Source of the DNA: JBBSWB01 sp038046465 | Lineage (GTDB): Archaea; Nanobdellota; Nanobdellia; Woesearchaeales; GW2011-AR9 | Direction: 5' to 3' | Length of the DNA stretch: 29,953 bases | NCBI GenBank assembly: GCA_038046465.1 | Contig: JBBSWB010000032.1 | Span: forward strand, 1-29,953 | In this document: positions 1-6,760 of the stretch, in pieces | Numbering within the stretch: position 1 is the stretch's first letter | Layout of the letters: every line of letters starts with the position of its first letter | Notes under the pieces: model-generated | What the model was told of the DNA's origin: nothing | The model's database searches: none | The model's input: only the letters and a program-made list of their open reading frames with translations | Program-made: the position numbers and the translations under genes

Positions 1-6
1 ATTCAT

Positions 7-27
7 CCCCAACGCTAAAGCGGGGGG
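7..27 (-). repeat. IS200/IS605-end-like GC hairpin
   Basis: A run of four C, then CGCT-AA-AGCG, then a run of G forms a compact hairpin. Read on the minus strand it has a CTTTAG core followed by GGGGATGAAT, a form resembling right ends of IS200/IS605 or TnpB elements. No transposase or tnpB lies inside the window, so this is at most a relic or the edge of an element that continues to the left. The family assignment is by resemblance only. Confidence 0.4.
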
Positions 28-47
28 ATTTCTTGCTCAGAAGCTAT

Positions 48-116
48 ATTAAGTATAAACTCAGATGCCGTAATCGCGCCGTGCCCTGCTCACTAAGAAC
101 GCAACTAAATACGTAC
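48..116 (-). repeat. Half copy of the 8.85-kb intergenic inverted-repeat element
   Basis: Positions 51-116 are the reverse complement of 8850-8915 with only two mismatches in 66 positions, and the match extends a few bases further to 48. The full element at 8850-8978 has a second, inverted arm that is missing here, so this copy is truncated. It sits about 35 bp beyond the 3' end of the tRNA-Ser gene. No coding capacity is seen. Confidence 0.85.
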
Positions 117-150
117 TTTTTCTTGGAAGTTCTCTCTCTTAAAAGAAAAA

Positions 151-280
151 CGCCACGGCCCGGACTTTCAGACTAACACGATTTTATTTTATGGATAAAA
201 TCTGCTGGCTTTTGAACCGGGAAATCCCGAAGGAAACAGGGTTAGCAACCCTGCGCAGTACCGAGTTGTGCCACCGTGGC
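151..280 (-). tRNA. tRNA-Ser(GCU) with a 46-nt intron in the T loop
   Basis: Reading from 280 leftward, acceptor strands GCCACGG (280-274) and CCGTGGC (158-152) pair perfectly. The anticodon stem is CAGGG/CCCTG around loop TTGCTAA, giving anticodon GCU at 246-244. A long variable arm with a TTCG loop fits class II tRNA-Ser, and base 151 gives discriminator G73, as expected for serine. The T stem CCCGG/CCGGG is separated by extra sequence. Removing 165-210 restores a standard 7-nt loop TTCAAAT. The junctions form a bulge-helix-bulge: TTCA/TGAA is the 4-bp central helix, with 3-nt bulges AAA and AGT, and the intron carries a GATTTTAT/ATAAAATC hairpin. The intron is at position 59/60. Mature exons are 280-211 and 164-151; CCA is not encoded. 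Confidence 0.9.
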
Positions 281-306
281 AATAGAAGAAGCTTTAATTA
301 TGCTTT

Positions 307-314
307 TATTTAAA
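307..314 (-). promoter_or_regulatory. TATA-like box for tRNA-Ser
   Basis: On the minus strand this reads TTTAAATA, centred about 30 bp upstream of the tRNA 5' end at 280. This is the spacing expected of an archaeal TATA box. The surrounding sequence is AT-rich, so the call is modest. Confidence 0.4.
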
Positions 315-420
315 TCTTACCATTTTAAATGTGAGAAATTATTATTGGATCTATAAAAAGAACTGAAGCTATAAAATTTAATCATTAAAAAAATAAATAT
401 AAAATTAGAAGAAAAAGAAA

Positions 421-822
421 TTATTGGCTATTATCTACTGGTGTTATGGTATTACGATGGATGCGGGCAAAATAAGGCACAGCAACTACATAATCTTCGC
501 CAAAACCAGCAATGTCTCCTTCAATTGCTTCACAGGTTTTTCTTAGTTTTGAAATTGCTCTTTTTAACTCCACTAAATCTTTGTCTTTTAATGGCTTTAT
601 GTTAATTAAAGCAATGGTAGATCCTTCCCGTAAAACATCCAGAACATCTTTGATGTCTTCAAAGTCTTCCATCACAAAAGGTCGAACTAAAACTTTAGCT
701 TTTTCTTCATTTCCAGCTGGTGCAGAGCCAAGCTCCACATAATTTTGGCCTTCGCCAAAGTCTTCTTCCTCTTCCACCGGCTTCATGAACTTTTCTTTTA
801 ATTGTAATAAAAAATCTTTCAT
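421..822 (-). CDS. sepF: SepF, FtsZ membrane anchor for cell division
   Basis: This 133-residue protein matches the archaeal SepF pattern. Residues 1-13 (MKDFLLQLKEKFM) form an amphipathic helix suited to membrane binding. An acidic linker follows, then the compact SepF core from about residue 43, with VLVRPFVMEDFEDI and REGSTIALINIKPLKDKD, ending in GFGEDYVVAVPYF. In archaea that divide with FtsZ, SepF anchors FtsZ to the membrane at mid-cell. The length fits. The start is supported by GAGGGTG 7-8 bases upstream on the minus strand. No ftsZ gene is in the window. It lies downstream of the surface-protein gene at 1002-2438 on the same strand, but about 180 bp of hairpin-rich sequence separates them, so it probably has its own promoter. 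Confidence 0.85.
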   Translation of the reverse strand: MKDFLLQLKEKFMKPVEEEEDFGEGQNYVELGSAPAGNEEKAKVLVRPFVMEDFEDIKDVLDVLREGSTIALINIKPLKDKDLVELKRAISKLRKTCEAIEGDIAGFGEDYVVAVPYFARIHRNTITPVDNSQ

Positions 823-863
823 GTTTACACCCTCTCTATTTGATTATGCGCAAAAAGCGAAAA

Positions 864-883
864 CCCCTAACTTTAGTTTGGGG
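864..883 (+). repeat. IS200/IS605-end-like hairpin
   Basis: CCCCTAACT-TT-AGTTTGGGG pairs in 8 of 9 positions around a two-base loop and is followed by GGGGATGGAGC. It has the same CTTTAG core and GGGGATG flank as the hairpin at 7-27, but in the opposite orientation. The two bracket the tRNA-Ser/sepF segment. It lies in the sepF upstream region, so a role in the sepF leader or termination of upstream transcription is also possible. Confidence 0.45.
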
Positions 884-903
884 ATGGAGCTTTTTGGCAT
901 CCT

Positions 904-924
904 AAAAATCTGCCTCAGATTTTT
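904..924. repeat. Perfect 9-bp hairpin between sepF and the surface gene
   Basis: AAAAATCTG-CCT-CAGATTTTT is a perfect 9-bp stem with a 3-base loop, placed about 80 bp downstream of the stop codon of the leftward gene at 1002-2438. It may terminate or protect that transcript. Functional direction cannot be told from the sequence. Confidence 0.5.
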
Positions 925-1001
925 ATGATAATGTTAATTTATGTTTATTTAAATTCGCTCCTATATAAATCTTTTTATCTTCCGGTATTTACATCATCCA
1001 A

Positions 1002-2438
1002 TTAACTGCTAATGCGGAAGGTATTGGAATAAGCTTTACTTTTTCTTCGACTTCCTTTCTTTTTAAATTCAACTGTTGCTCGGGGCAGACTAAATACGCC
1101 CAAGATGTTTAATTTTGCTTTTAATTTATAAGTAATGATGCGATGTTCGTGAGCTTCTAATTCAGCTAAAGACCAAATTACTTTAGTTCCAGCTTTAGTA
1201 TGTTTAATTTCTATTGGCTTTATAGTTCCTAATTCTAAACTTTTTTCTACATTAGCAATTTCTGGTACAAGATCAATAACTTCAACGTCTTTTAAATTTC
1301 GACTAGAGCGGTTGCTCATCTCTAGAGTGATTTTAATTTCTGATAAAGTGCCATTTTCACCGCCTTTAGTGGTTACTGCGGTTTTCTTGATGCTTACTGG
1401 TGATTGGACGTATAAATAAAATCCTCCACAAATAAGAATTACAATCAAGAGGTATAACAATAAACGGTAGCTAGTAGTGATGGTTAAAATTGCTGATTCA
1501 TTCGGGCTTAAAGTCATTTCCCAGGCAAAATATCTTTCTCCATCTTCAGAAATAGAATCGCCCGTGCTAGTTGAAAATAAAGAAGCTAAAAATGAAGTTG
1601 GATATTTAACTAATTGGCTATTTTTAACGTTTCCGGTGTTGATTATTGTAAGAGTATTAATTGTTTTTAAGAATGCCTCATCTTTTACGCTGGTTACTTC
1701 AAATTTAGGAAGTAAAGAAACGATTTCAATCTTTTTTTCAACAATTTTTATAGTTTCGCTTTTATGCTCAAATACAAAAAATAGAGTATATTCTTTCGGT
1801 TGTTGAAATTTACTGGGTACTATACTTAATTCAACAGTTTTCTTTTCAAGAGGAAGTAAATCTACCGTAACTTCTTTGGTAAATTCAGGAATTTCACTTT
1901 GAAGTTTAACAACCAATCCAGTTAAATCTAAAGCATTTTTGTTTTCTAAAAATATTTTGGCAGAAATTGGTTCGGTAGGGTTTATTTTATCATCCATATC
2001 TACTTCAACTTTTATCGTCGGTAAATAGGTGATCGGTTCTGCCGGGCTTAGGTAAATTTTCAAAGCTTTGCTATAAATTTCCCCCATATTGCTTTGAATG
2101 GTGGTATATAAAGTGTAAATTCCCGGAGAAAGTTTCCCTTTTTCTAAAGGGGTTGCAACCACCGTAGTAGTATGCGATTTTCCTGGGCTTAATTCTAGGC
2201 TTTTATCTTTTAAAGGAGAGACATCAACATTCCATCCTTGTCCTGACTGTAATGAATAAATATTATATACTTGATTTTCATCGGCATTATTGGTTATGGT
2301 TAATTTAAAAGAAGCTTGTTCTGCCGTCGTAATTTCATTATCAATAGTCGTAACGGTAATTTCTGATTCTGCTAATGAAAATGCTGATAACAGAATTAAC
2401 CAAATTAAACTTATCCACAAACAATCTTTCCACTGCAC
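1002..2438 (-). CDS. Membrane-anchored surface protein with Ig-like/CARDB-type repeats
   Basis: A 478-residue secreted protein. Residues 1-23 are a signal peptide (WISLIWLILLSAFSLAES). The ectodomain up to about residue 320 is beta-rich with phrases such as EQASFKLTITNNADENQVYNI and LPLEKKTVELSIVP, typical of NEW3/CARDB-type Ig-like domains. A TM helix lies near 326-343 (LLLYLLIVILICGGFYLY). The C-terminal 126 residues form a further beta domain with KITLEMSNRSSRNLKDVEVIDLVP, like DUF11-type domains, and a basic tail. The start is GTG at 2438, chosen because AGGTGA lies 6-7 bases upstream. It is transcribed divergently from the membrane-protein operon at 2680. The specific ligand or role is unknown; cell-envelope adhesion or scaffold is inference. 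Confidence 0.6.
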   Translation of the reverse strand: MQWKDCLWISLIWLILLSAFSLAESEITVTTIDNEITTAEQASFKLTITNNADENQVYNIYSLQSGQGWNVDVSPLKDKSLELSPGKSHTTTVVATPLEKGKLSPGIYTLYTTIQSNMGEIYSKALKIYLSPAEPITYLPTIKVEVDMDDKINPTEPISAKIFLENKNALDLTGLVVKLQSEIPEFTKEVTVDLLPLEKKTVELSIVPSKFQQPKEYTLFFVFEHKSETIKIVEKKIEIVSLLPKFEVTSVKDEAFLKTINTLTIINTGNVKNSQLVKYPTSFLASLFSTSTGDSISEDGERYFAWEMTLSPNESAILTITTSYRLLLYLLIVILICGGFYLYVQSPVSIKKTAVTTKGGENGTLSEIKITLEMSNRSSRNLKDVEVIDLVPEIANVEKSLELGTIKPIEIKHTKAGTKVIWSLAELEAHEHRIITYKLKAKLNILGVFSLPRATVEFKKKGSRRKSKAYSNTFRISS

Positions 2439-2606
2439 TTTTATTCACCTCTAAGTATTGCTTAAAGGACAAGCCTTTTAGCATCACAAAATGTTTTCCT
2501 GCATTTTGCTGACTTTAAAAATAAATTAATGCTACTATTTAAAATCTTCGCTTTTTTAAGACGGAGAACGGCAAATCAAGAATCAAAAAAGAGGAAAAGA
2601 AACATT

Positions 2607-2615
2607 TATATATTC
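2607..2615 (+). promoter_or_regulatory. TATA box of the three-gene membrane operon
   Basis: TTTATATAT lies about 70 bp upstream of the ATG at 2680. A second AT-rich stretch, GAGTATATAAAA at 2652-2663, is nearer. Either could serve. A ribosome-binding GAGGA follows at about 2665. Confidence 0.45.
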
Positions 2616-2679
2616 TAATCTTTTATTTAAGCATATAATAGAGTATAAACTGAGTATATAAAAAGAGGACTAAAAGATA

Positions 2680-3240
2680 ATGGTAGAAGAAAGTGCTTTT
2701 CGAGGCATGATTGGTTTTCTGGGAAAGATTGGGGTTTACGATATTATTTTACCTTTTCTATTAGTATTTACAATTGTTTTTGCTATCTTAGAAAAAACTA
2801 AGATCTTTGGTGTAGAAAAAGTTGGCGATAAACAAATCACTAAAAAGAATATTAACGCCATGGTTGCGTTTGTTATCGCTTTTTTAGTAATCGCTTCTAC
2901 CAAATTAGTTGCAGTTATTAATGAAGTCATGGCCAATATTGTATTATTATTAATCTTAGGTGTTTCTTTCTTAATGTTGGTGGGCACCTTCTTTGGAGAC
3001 AAAGAATTTACCCTAAAAGAGTTCCCGACCTGGGTAACTGTTTTTACGATTATCATGTTTGTTGGGGTAGTGGCGATTTTCCTTAATGCGTTGGGGTGGC
3101 TGGATTACATCTTTTTTCTGTTTGAGAATTGGGATGCAGAATGGGCAGCCTCCATTATCTTTATGGTTATTGTTATCGGATTTATCCTCCTAATTACCCG
3201 GGACGGAGATTCAAAATCCAAAAAGGACAGCGAAAAATAA
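2680..3240 (+). CDS. Polytopic membrane protein, first of three paralogues
   Basis: A 186-residue protein with about five predicted TM segments (roughly 20-38, 58-80, 84-106, 117-139, 155-173) and a short charged tail (SKSKKDSEK). The first TM contains LPFLLVFTIVFAILEKT (24-40), shared with the next two genes (LPFILVFTIIFAVLAKM; FPVLLVFAIIFALLQKT). After the second TM all three carry IN followed by a hydrophobic run ending in a G-F-G-like turn. I do not recognise the family. The arrangement suggests three homologous subunits of one membrane complex, or a family diversified by tandem duplication. GAGGA lies about 10 bases before the start. Confidence 0.6.
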   Translation: MVEESAFRGMIGFLGKIGVYDIILPFLLVFTIVFAILEKTKIFGVEKVGDKQITKKNINAMVAFVIAFLVIASTKLVAVINEVMANIVLLLILGVSFLMLVGTFFGDKEFTLKEFPTWVTVFTIIMFVGVVAIFLNALGWLDYIFFLFENWDAEWAASIIFMVIVIGFILLITRDGDSKSKKDSEK

Positions 3241-3367
3241 ATAATAAAAATAAATAATAAAAATAAGAGATAACTTAAATCAAGAAAATAATATTAAAAA
3301 TAAATAAAATTAATATAAAAAATGCACGTATCAAATAATATTCAAGCTAAAAGAGGAGGTTTATAAA

Positions 3368-3961
3368 ATGGTCAGTATCGGTATTGCTAATCTAGCATCA
3401 TACTTTGAAGCTTACGGGGTGATGGACTTTTTACTGCCGTTTATTTTAGTGTTTACAATTATCTTTGCGGTATTAGCAAAGATGCCTTTATTTAGTGAAC
3501 ATAAAAATTTCCGGGTAGTCATTGCGTTAGTATTAGGGTTATTATTTGTGATTCCTCACCTTACTGGTTCATACTCTTCTTTTGGTTATGATCCTGTTCA
3601 GGTAATTAACGAATCCTTACCTAGTGTTTCCTTAGTGGCGGTAGCGGCAATCATGTTATTATTGCTGCTGGGAATTTTTGGAAAAGGCTTTTCACAGTCC
3701 GCTTCGCCGATAATCGCCATTGTTGCCGTTGCTTTTGTAGTATATATCTTTGGTGCTTCGCTTAATTTCTGGAAGGGGCCTTACGATGTATTTTATTGGT
3801 GGGGCACGGAAACAACGGAATTGATTATTATTATGTTGGTCTTTGGACTAATTGTGATGTTTATTACTAAAGAGCCCGGCAGCGGCGGTGCTGGAGATAC
3901 CGTTAAAGGTGCTTGGGAAGGGTTAGGAAGCCTGTTAGAAAACCTGGGCGGAAAAAAATAA
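3368..3961 (+). CDS. Polytopic membrane protein, second of three paralogues
   Basis: A 197-residue protein with the shared motif LPFILVFTIIFAVLAKM at 23-39, then FRVVIALVLGLLFVIPHL and INESLPSVSLVAVAAIML, aligning with its neighbours. A fourth segment follows, then FYWWGTETTELIIIMLVFGLIVMFI. The tail is soluble (GSGGAGDTVKGAWEGLGSLL), longer than in the other two and possibly an amphipathic helix. A very strong AGAGGAGGT sits just upstream of the ATG. The 127-bp gap from the preceding gene is simple AT-rich sequence. Function unknown. Confidence 0.6.
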   Translation: MVSIGIANLASYFEAYGVMDFLLPFILVFTIIFAVLAKMPLFSEHKNFRVVIALVLGLLFVIPHLTGSYSSFGYDPVQVINESLPSVSLVAVAAIMLLLLLGIFGKGFSQSASPIIAIVAVAFVVYIFGASLNFWKGPYDVFYWWGTETTELIIIMLVFGLIVMFITKEPGSGGAGDTVKGAWEGLGSLLENLGGKK

Positions 3962-3971
3962 GAGGGAATAG

Positions 3972-4535
3972 ATGGCAACAGTCTTAGATATTGGGTTAAT
4001 TGGATACTTTAGTTCTATTTTTCCGGTATTGTTAGTCTTTGCCATCATCTTCGCTTTGCTGCAAAAGACCAAAGCGATTGGCAATTCTTTGGTAATCAAT
4101 GCACTTGTTGCCGTAGTTGCTGCTTTAACTGTTTTATTATCCCAGGCAGCTATCGACATCATTAATTTTATGCTGCCTTGGATAGCTGTAGCCATTATCT
4201 TTTTTATATTGTTAATCTTGATTTTCCAAATGTTTGGATTAAATGAAAAAGACTGGAATGTAATCGTAAAAGATAAAACGGTTTACTGGGCTATTTTGGG
4301 AATCATGATTATCATTTTAGTTGCTGCTTTAGGGCACGTGTTAGGGCAGTCTATTGGGCCTTATCTTGATGAACAGGGACAACCTCTTGCTCCTGACGGA
4401 ACTTCCAGCGTGGCCACCGGCGATTTTACAACCAATATTACTGCTACCTTATTTAATCCGAAAGTATTGGGGTTAATCATAGTTTTTACAATTATGGTCT
4501 TTGCAGTAGTGTTGCTTAGCGGCGATACGCATTAG
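3972..4535 (+). CDS. Polytopic membrane protein, third of three paralogues
   Basis: A 187-residue protein with FPVLLVFAIIFALLQKTKAIG beginning at 17. INALVAVVAALTVLLS and INFMLPWIAVAIIFFILL match the corresponding segments in the two upstream genes. It has a longer extracytoplasmic loop near 125-160 (YLDEQGQPLAPDGTSS), then a final TM. It starts 10 bases after the preceding stop with GAGGGA as ribosome site, so the two are cotranscribed. A terminator-like inverted repeat follows at 4575-4609. Function unknown; a complex of the three products is inference. Confidence 0.6.
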   Translation: MATVLDIGLIGYFSSIFPVLLVFAIIFALLQKTKAIGNSLVINALVAVVAALTVLLSQAAIDIINFMLPWIAVAIIFFILLILIFQMFGLNEKDWNVIVKDKTVYWAILGIMIIILVAALGHVLGQSIGPYLDEQGQPLAPDGTSSVATGDFTTNITATLFNPKVLGLIIVFTIMVFAVVLLSGDTH

Positions 4536-4574
4536 AAATCATATTAATAGATATTTTTTACGTTCTGTTGATTG

Positions 4575-4609
4575 AGGTGACTACATTTTTTTAGTTTTGT
4601 AGTCACCTA
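4575..4609. terminator. Perfect 11-bp inverted repeat between convergent genes
   Basis: AGGTGACTACA (4575-4585) and TGTAGTCACCT (4599-4609) are perfectly complementary, with a T-rich 13-base loop. It lies exactly between the end of the membrane operon at 4535 and the end of the leftward gene at 4620, and T-rich sequence follows on the plus strand. A shared transcription end is the simplest reading; a small mobile remnant is an alternative. Confidence 0.6.
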
Positions 4610-4619
4610 ACTTTTTTCT

Positions 4620-5009
4620 TCAAGCCAGCGATAGGTTTTTACGTACTTTATCATAATATTTATGGTCGCCCAAGTGGAATTCGATGTAAAGGGAGTTTTT
4701 TACTTTTACAAAAAGAATTCTGTATTCCGTATTATCAATGCTGAAAGGATAGCGGAAAGCGAGAAGTTCATTAATAGCCCAATTCTTATATTGTTTCTTT
4801 GAGCCAACATAAATTGGTTCAATTTTTCGTTCAATTACTTCTTTTATCCAATGATAAATTTTTTCCGCTTTATTATCAGTGAGAAGCTTGACGATTTGGT
4901 CAAAATTTTTTCCAAGAAATTCTATCTCATATTCTTGTGAAAGGGCGGATTCTATTTTATGTTTAAATTCATCAGGGTTGACCATGGGCAAAGCCTCGAA
5001 CTGCTTCAT
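4620..5009 (-). CDS. Small toxin-like partner of the nucleotidyltransferase
   Basis: A 129-residue product, or 121 if translation starts at the second ATG (4985), which has GAGG upstream. The middle has charged helices (KIYHWIKEVIERKIEP). The C-terminal part, NTEYRILFVKVKNSLYIEF followed by HLGDHKYYDKV, looks like the beta-sheet and final strands of RelE/HigB-type toxins, but this is weak resemblance without a diagnostic active site. It overlaps the upstream nucleotidyltransferase gene by tens of bases, indicating coupled translation. The overlap and size resemble toxin-antitoxin pairs. Which partner would be toxic is unknown. Confidence 0.45.
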   Translation of the reverse strand: MKQFEALPMVNPDEFKHKIESALSQEYEIEFLGKNFDQIVKLLTDNKAEKIYHWIKEVIERKIEPIYVGSKKQYKNWAINELLAFRYPFSIDNTEYRILFVKVKNSLYIEFHLGDHKYYDKVRKNLSLA

Positions 5010-5691
5010 GAGTCAACTCGTATAAAAAGCTTTGCGCTTTATAGGCAAGTAACTCTTTGTAGTAGCCTGCCTGAGTGTAAAAGAATCGTTTTGCGTAAGA
5101 GGGTTTTGTATGCTTAGTGATGATCAAGGGCATTTCTGTTTTAACATAGCTAATTATCTCAGTATAGTCCTTAAACTGATTTATTTTTTTATTAAGCTGA
5201 ACAGTATCAAGTATCTCGCCGGTCTTGAAATATTCGGTATAAAGAATCAGAAAACGGACCTCTTTGTGGTACTTATTTTTTTGGTTTAGTAAAGAGGGAA
5301 TGGCTTCATTAATAACCTGCCAATAGTCTGAAAGGGTGACTTTCAATGGTTTTTTTGGAATGATATTCTTGGCAATACAGCTTTTAGAAATGGAATGATA
5401 AAATAAAGAGTAAAGGTCATTAAAATCTATAATGGTTATTTTTGCCTTTTTCAGAAGTCTTTTAAATTTTTGGCAGACCGGAGGATTACGCCCCCGGCGC
5501 AACTTATTTTTAAAAGTAATATTTTTTTTTGATCTTGTAATCACAAAAATGTCAATATCTTTGTATTCAGTCTTGTAGATAAAAGAGCCGGTAATAAAAC
5601 AATATTTTGCCGGGATTAGGTCAAGCAGGTTTTCAGCATCTTCGATTCTCTCCTTGAGGAGCGGTTCATCATGCGGATTATAGATAATCAT
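4972..5691 (-). CDS. Nucleotidyltransferase-fold protein (Pol beta superfamily)
   Basis: A 239-residue protein. The motif TGSFIYKTEYKDIDIFVIT has the GS of the nucleotidyltransferase fold (G35, S36) and the DxD metal pair (D45, D47). A third acidic residue, D89, lies in ITIIDFND. A helical C-terminal region of about 130 residues follows, rich in Tyr and Lys. Such proteins transfer a nucleotide to RNA or protein, and many are antitoxins or toxins. Here the gene precedes and overlaps a small toxin-like gene. The substrate is not predictable. TTTATAAA about 26 bp upstream of the ATG suggests a leaderless transcript. Confidence 0.65.
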   Translation of the reverse strand: MIIYNPHDEPLLKERIEDAENLLDLIPAKYCFITGSFIYKTEYKDIDIFVITRSKKNITFKNKLRRGRNPPVCQKFKRLLKKAKITIIDFNDLYSLFYHSISKSCIAKNIIPKKPLKVTLSDYWQVINEAIPSLLNQKNKYHKEVRFLILYTEYFKTGEILDTVQLNKKINQFKDYTEIISYVKTEMPLIITKHTKPSYAKRFFYTQAGYYKELLAYKAQSFLYELTHEAVRGFAHGQP

Positions 5692-5712
5692 TTATTACTA
5701 AAAATATATTTA

Positions 5713-5721
5713 ATTTATAAA
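5713..5721 (-). promoter_or_regulatory. TATA box for a leaderless nucleotidyltransferase transcript
   Basis: On the minus strand the sequence reads ATTTATAAA, centred about 26 bp before the ATG at 5691. That is the distance between an archaeal TATA box and the transcription start. No ribosome-binding site is seen, fitting a leaderless mRNA. Confidence 0.5.
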
Positions 5722-5796
5722 TTTTGCTATAAATTAATAATAATTGTATAAAATAAGTAATAAGTAACCCATCTGTTAATATTCTTTTCTCACTAA

Positions 5797-5847
5797 GGGG
5801 GGGGGTCATAAAATAATATAAATGGAATTATTATTATTATTATTATT
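5797..5847 (+). promoter_or_regulatory. Promoter with G9 tract and (ATT)7 repeat, copy 1
   Basis: A run of nine G (5797-5805) is followed by ATAATATAAAT as probable TATA box and then seven ATT units (5827-5847). The same arrangement, with seven G and eleven ATT units, precedes the paralogue at 12401. The ATT tract is where transcription would start, about 25 bp from the TATA box. Repeat-number change could alter promoter strength or start site. The downstream leader ends with ACGAGG before the ATG at 5880. Confidence 0.6.
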
Positions 5848-5879
5848 CAGTAAATATTTAATGAAACGAGGTTAATAAA

Positions 5880-6443
5880 ATGGTAAAAAAACAAAGTTCT
5901 ATGAAGCAGCATTTTCCCTATCTGGCAATTGTTGCTGTGGTTGCTGTGGTGGCAATCGTATTTTTGATCTTAAATTTTACAGGCATTTCATCGACAGGTG
6001 AAGCGGTTAGATTTGCAAGAACTGCAAGTACGGCTGCTTCGGCACCAGATCCATGCAAGGAAGGAGAAAAATGTGGGTTTGTGACAAAAGACGATGTTCA
6101 GCAGAAATTAGTGTTTATTGGAGATTTAGAAAAAGTTTCTGATAAGCTATATGGGGATGACGATTACCTTGCTGTAAAAAGTGGAAATGAAATCTGTTCC
6201 GATCTAGGCTATAGTAGTTGTTTTTCAGCAGAGATGTTGTATTCTGATTGGTTTTACTCGTCAAAGGACACTTCCTGCCAAAATATCCAAGTGATTGAAA
6301 ACTTTGCCGTTCCCGTTGCTTGCGACGTTACAGGACAATGGACAGAATGCTTGACCTTCGGCTGGTATTCTCCTTTGGAAGAACCTAGAGCTGGAGATCA
6401 TAAAGACGTTGATGACCTAGCTGCTGTTACCTGCATTGAATAA
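5880..6443 (+). CDS. Small TM-anchored cysteine-rich surface protein, twin copy 1
   Basis: A 187-residue protein. Basic residues 1-12 precede one TM helix (13-32, PYLAIVAVVAVVAIVFLILN), then LNFTGISSTGEAV and an Ala/Ser/Thr linker. The ectodomain has about eight cysteines and the motif GNEICSDLGYSSCFSAE. The first 57 residues and the upstream region are nearly identical to those of the gene at 12401. Beyond that the two share only scattered motifs (GN-x-ICSD-x-GY-x2-CF, FY-x-S-x-D-x-SC). This pattern indicates a duplicated surface protein with a diversifying head. A minor-pilin-like role is possible because the TM is N-terminal, but no prepilin cleavage motif is clear. Confidence 0.6.
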   Translation: MVKKQSSMKQHFPYLAIVAVVAVVAIVFLILNFTGISSTGEAVRFARTASTAASAPDPCKEGEKCGFVTKDDVQQKLVFIGDLEKVSDKLYGDDDYLAVKSGNEICSDLGYSSCFSAEMLYSDWFYSSKDTSCQNIQVIENFAVPVACDVTGQWTECLTFGWYSPLEEPRAGDHKDVDDLAAVTCIE

Positions 6444-6459
6444 ATCGATTAATTTTTTT

Positions 6460-6729
6460 TTATCTCGGCCTAATTATTCCAACATAGACCACATTCACCA
6501 CAGCCCCTTTATATTGTTCGGGCAAGATTTCGTTTTTTATTTTATCAAACAAATCTTGTGGAATTGGATCTAAAGAACCACCTAAGGGCTGAAGCCGAAC
6601 TTCTAAAGAATAATTATCTTTTCCGGAACCGATGCCAAGAGCCATATTATACCCTTCGGATCTAACTTTCTCCATATATTCTACTTTAAAAGGATCTTTT
6701 ACATTCATTTCAAATTCTTTGACTTTCAT
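6460..6729 (-). CDS. Small conserved-looking cytosolic protein, unknown
   Basis: An 89-residue product starting at MKVKEFEMNVKDPF. This internal ATG is preferred over the upstream one because GTGAGGAAA lies 6-7 bases before it and the longer form would run into the upstream gene. It contains GYNMALGIGSGKDNYSLEV and ends in KGAVVNVVYVGIIRPR, a compact alpha/beta protein with no recognisable active site. It follows the coiled-coil gene at 6761 by about 31 bases on the same strand, so the two are likely cotranscribed. Function unknown. Confidence 0.5.
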   Translation of the reverse strand: MKVKEFEMNVKDPFKVEYMEKVRSEGYNMALGIGSGKDNYSLEVRLQPLGGSLDPIPQDLFDKIKNEILPEQYKGAVVNVVYVGIIRPR

Positions 6730-6760
6730 TTTGTTTTCCTCACTTCTAATTTTATTAATC

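Noticed and set aside
4575..4609. Hairpin considered as a riboswitch or small RNA
   Set aside because: A simple perfect stem between two convergent gene ends is better explained as a terminator; no aptamer-like structure is seen.
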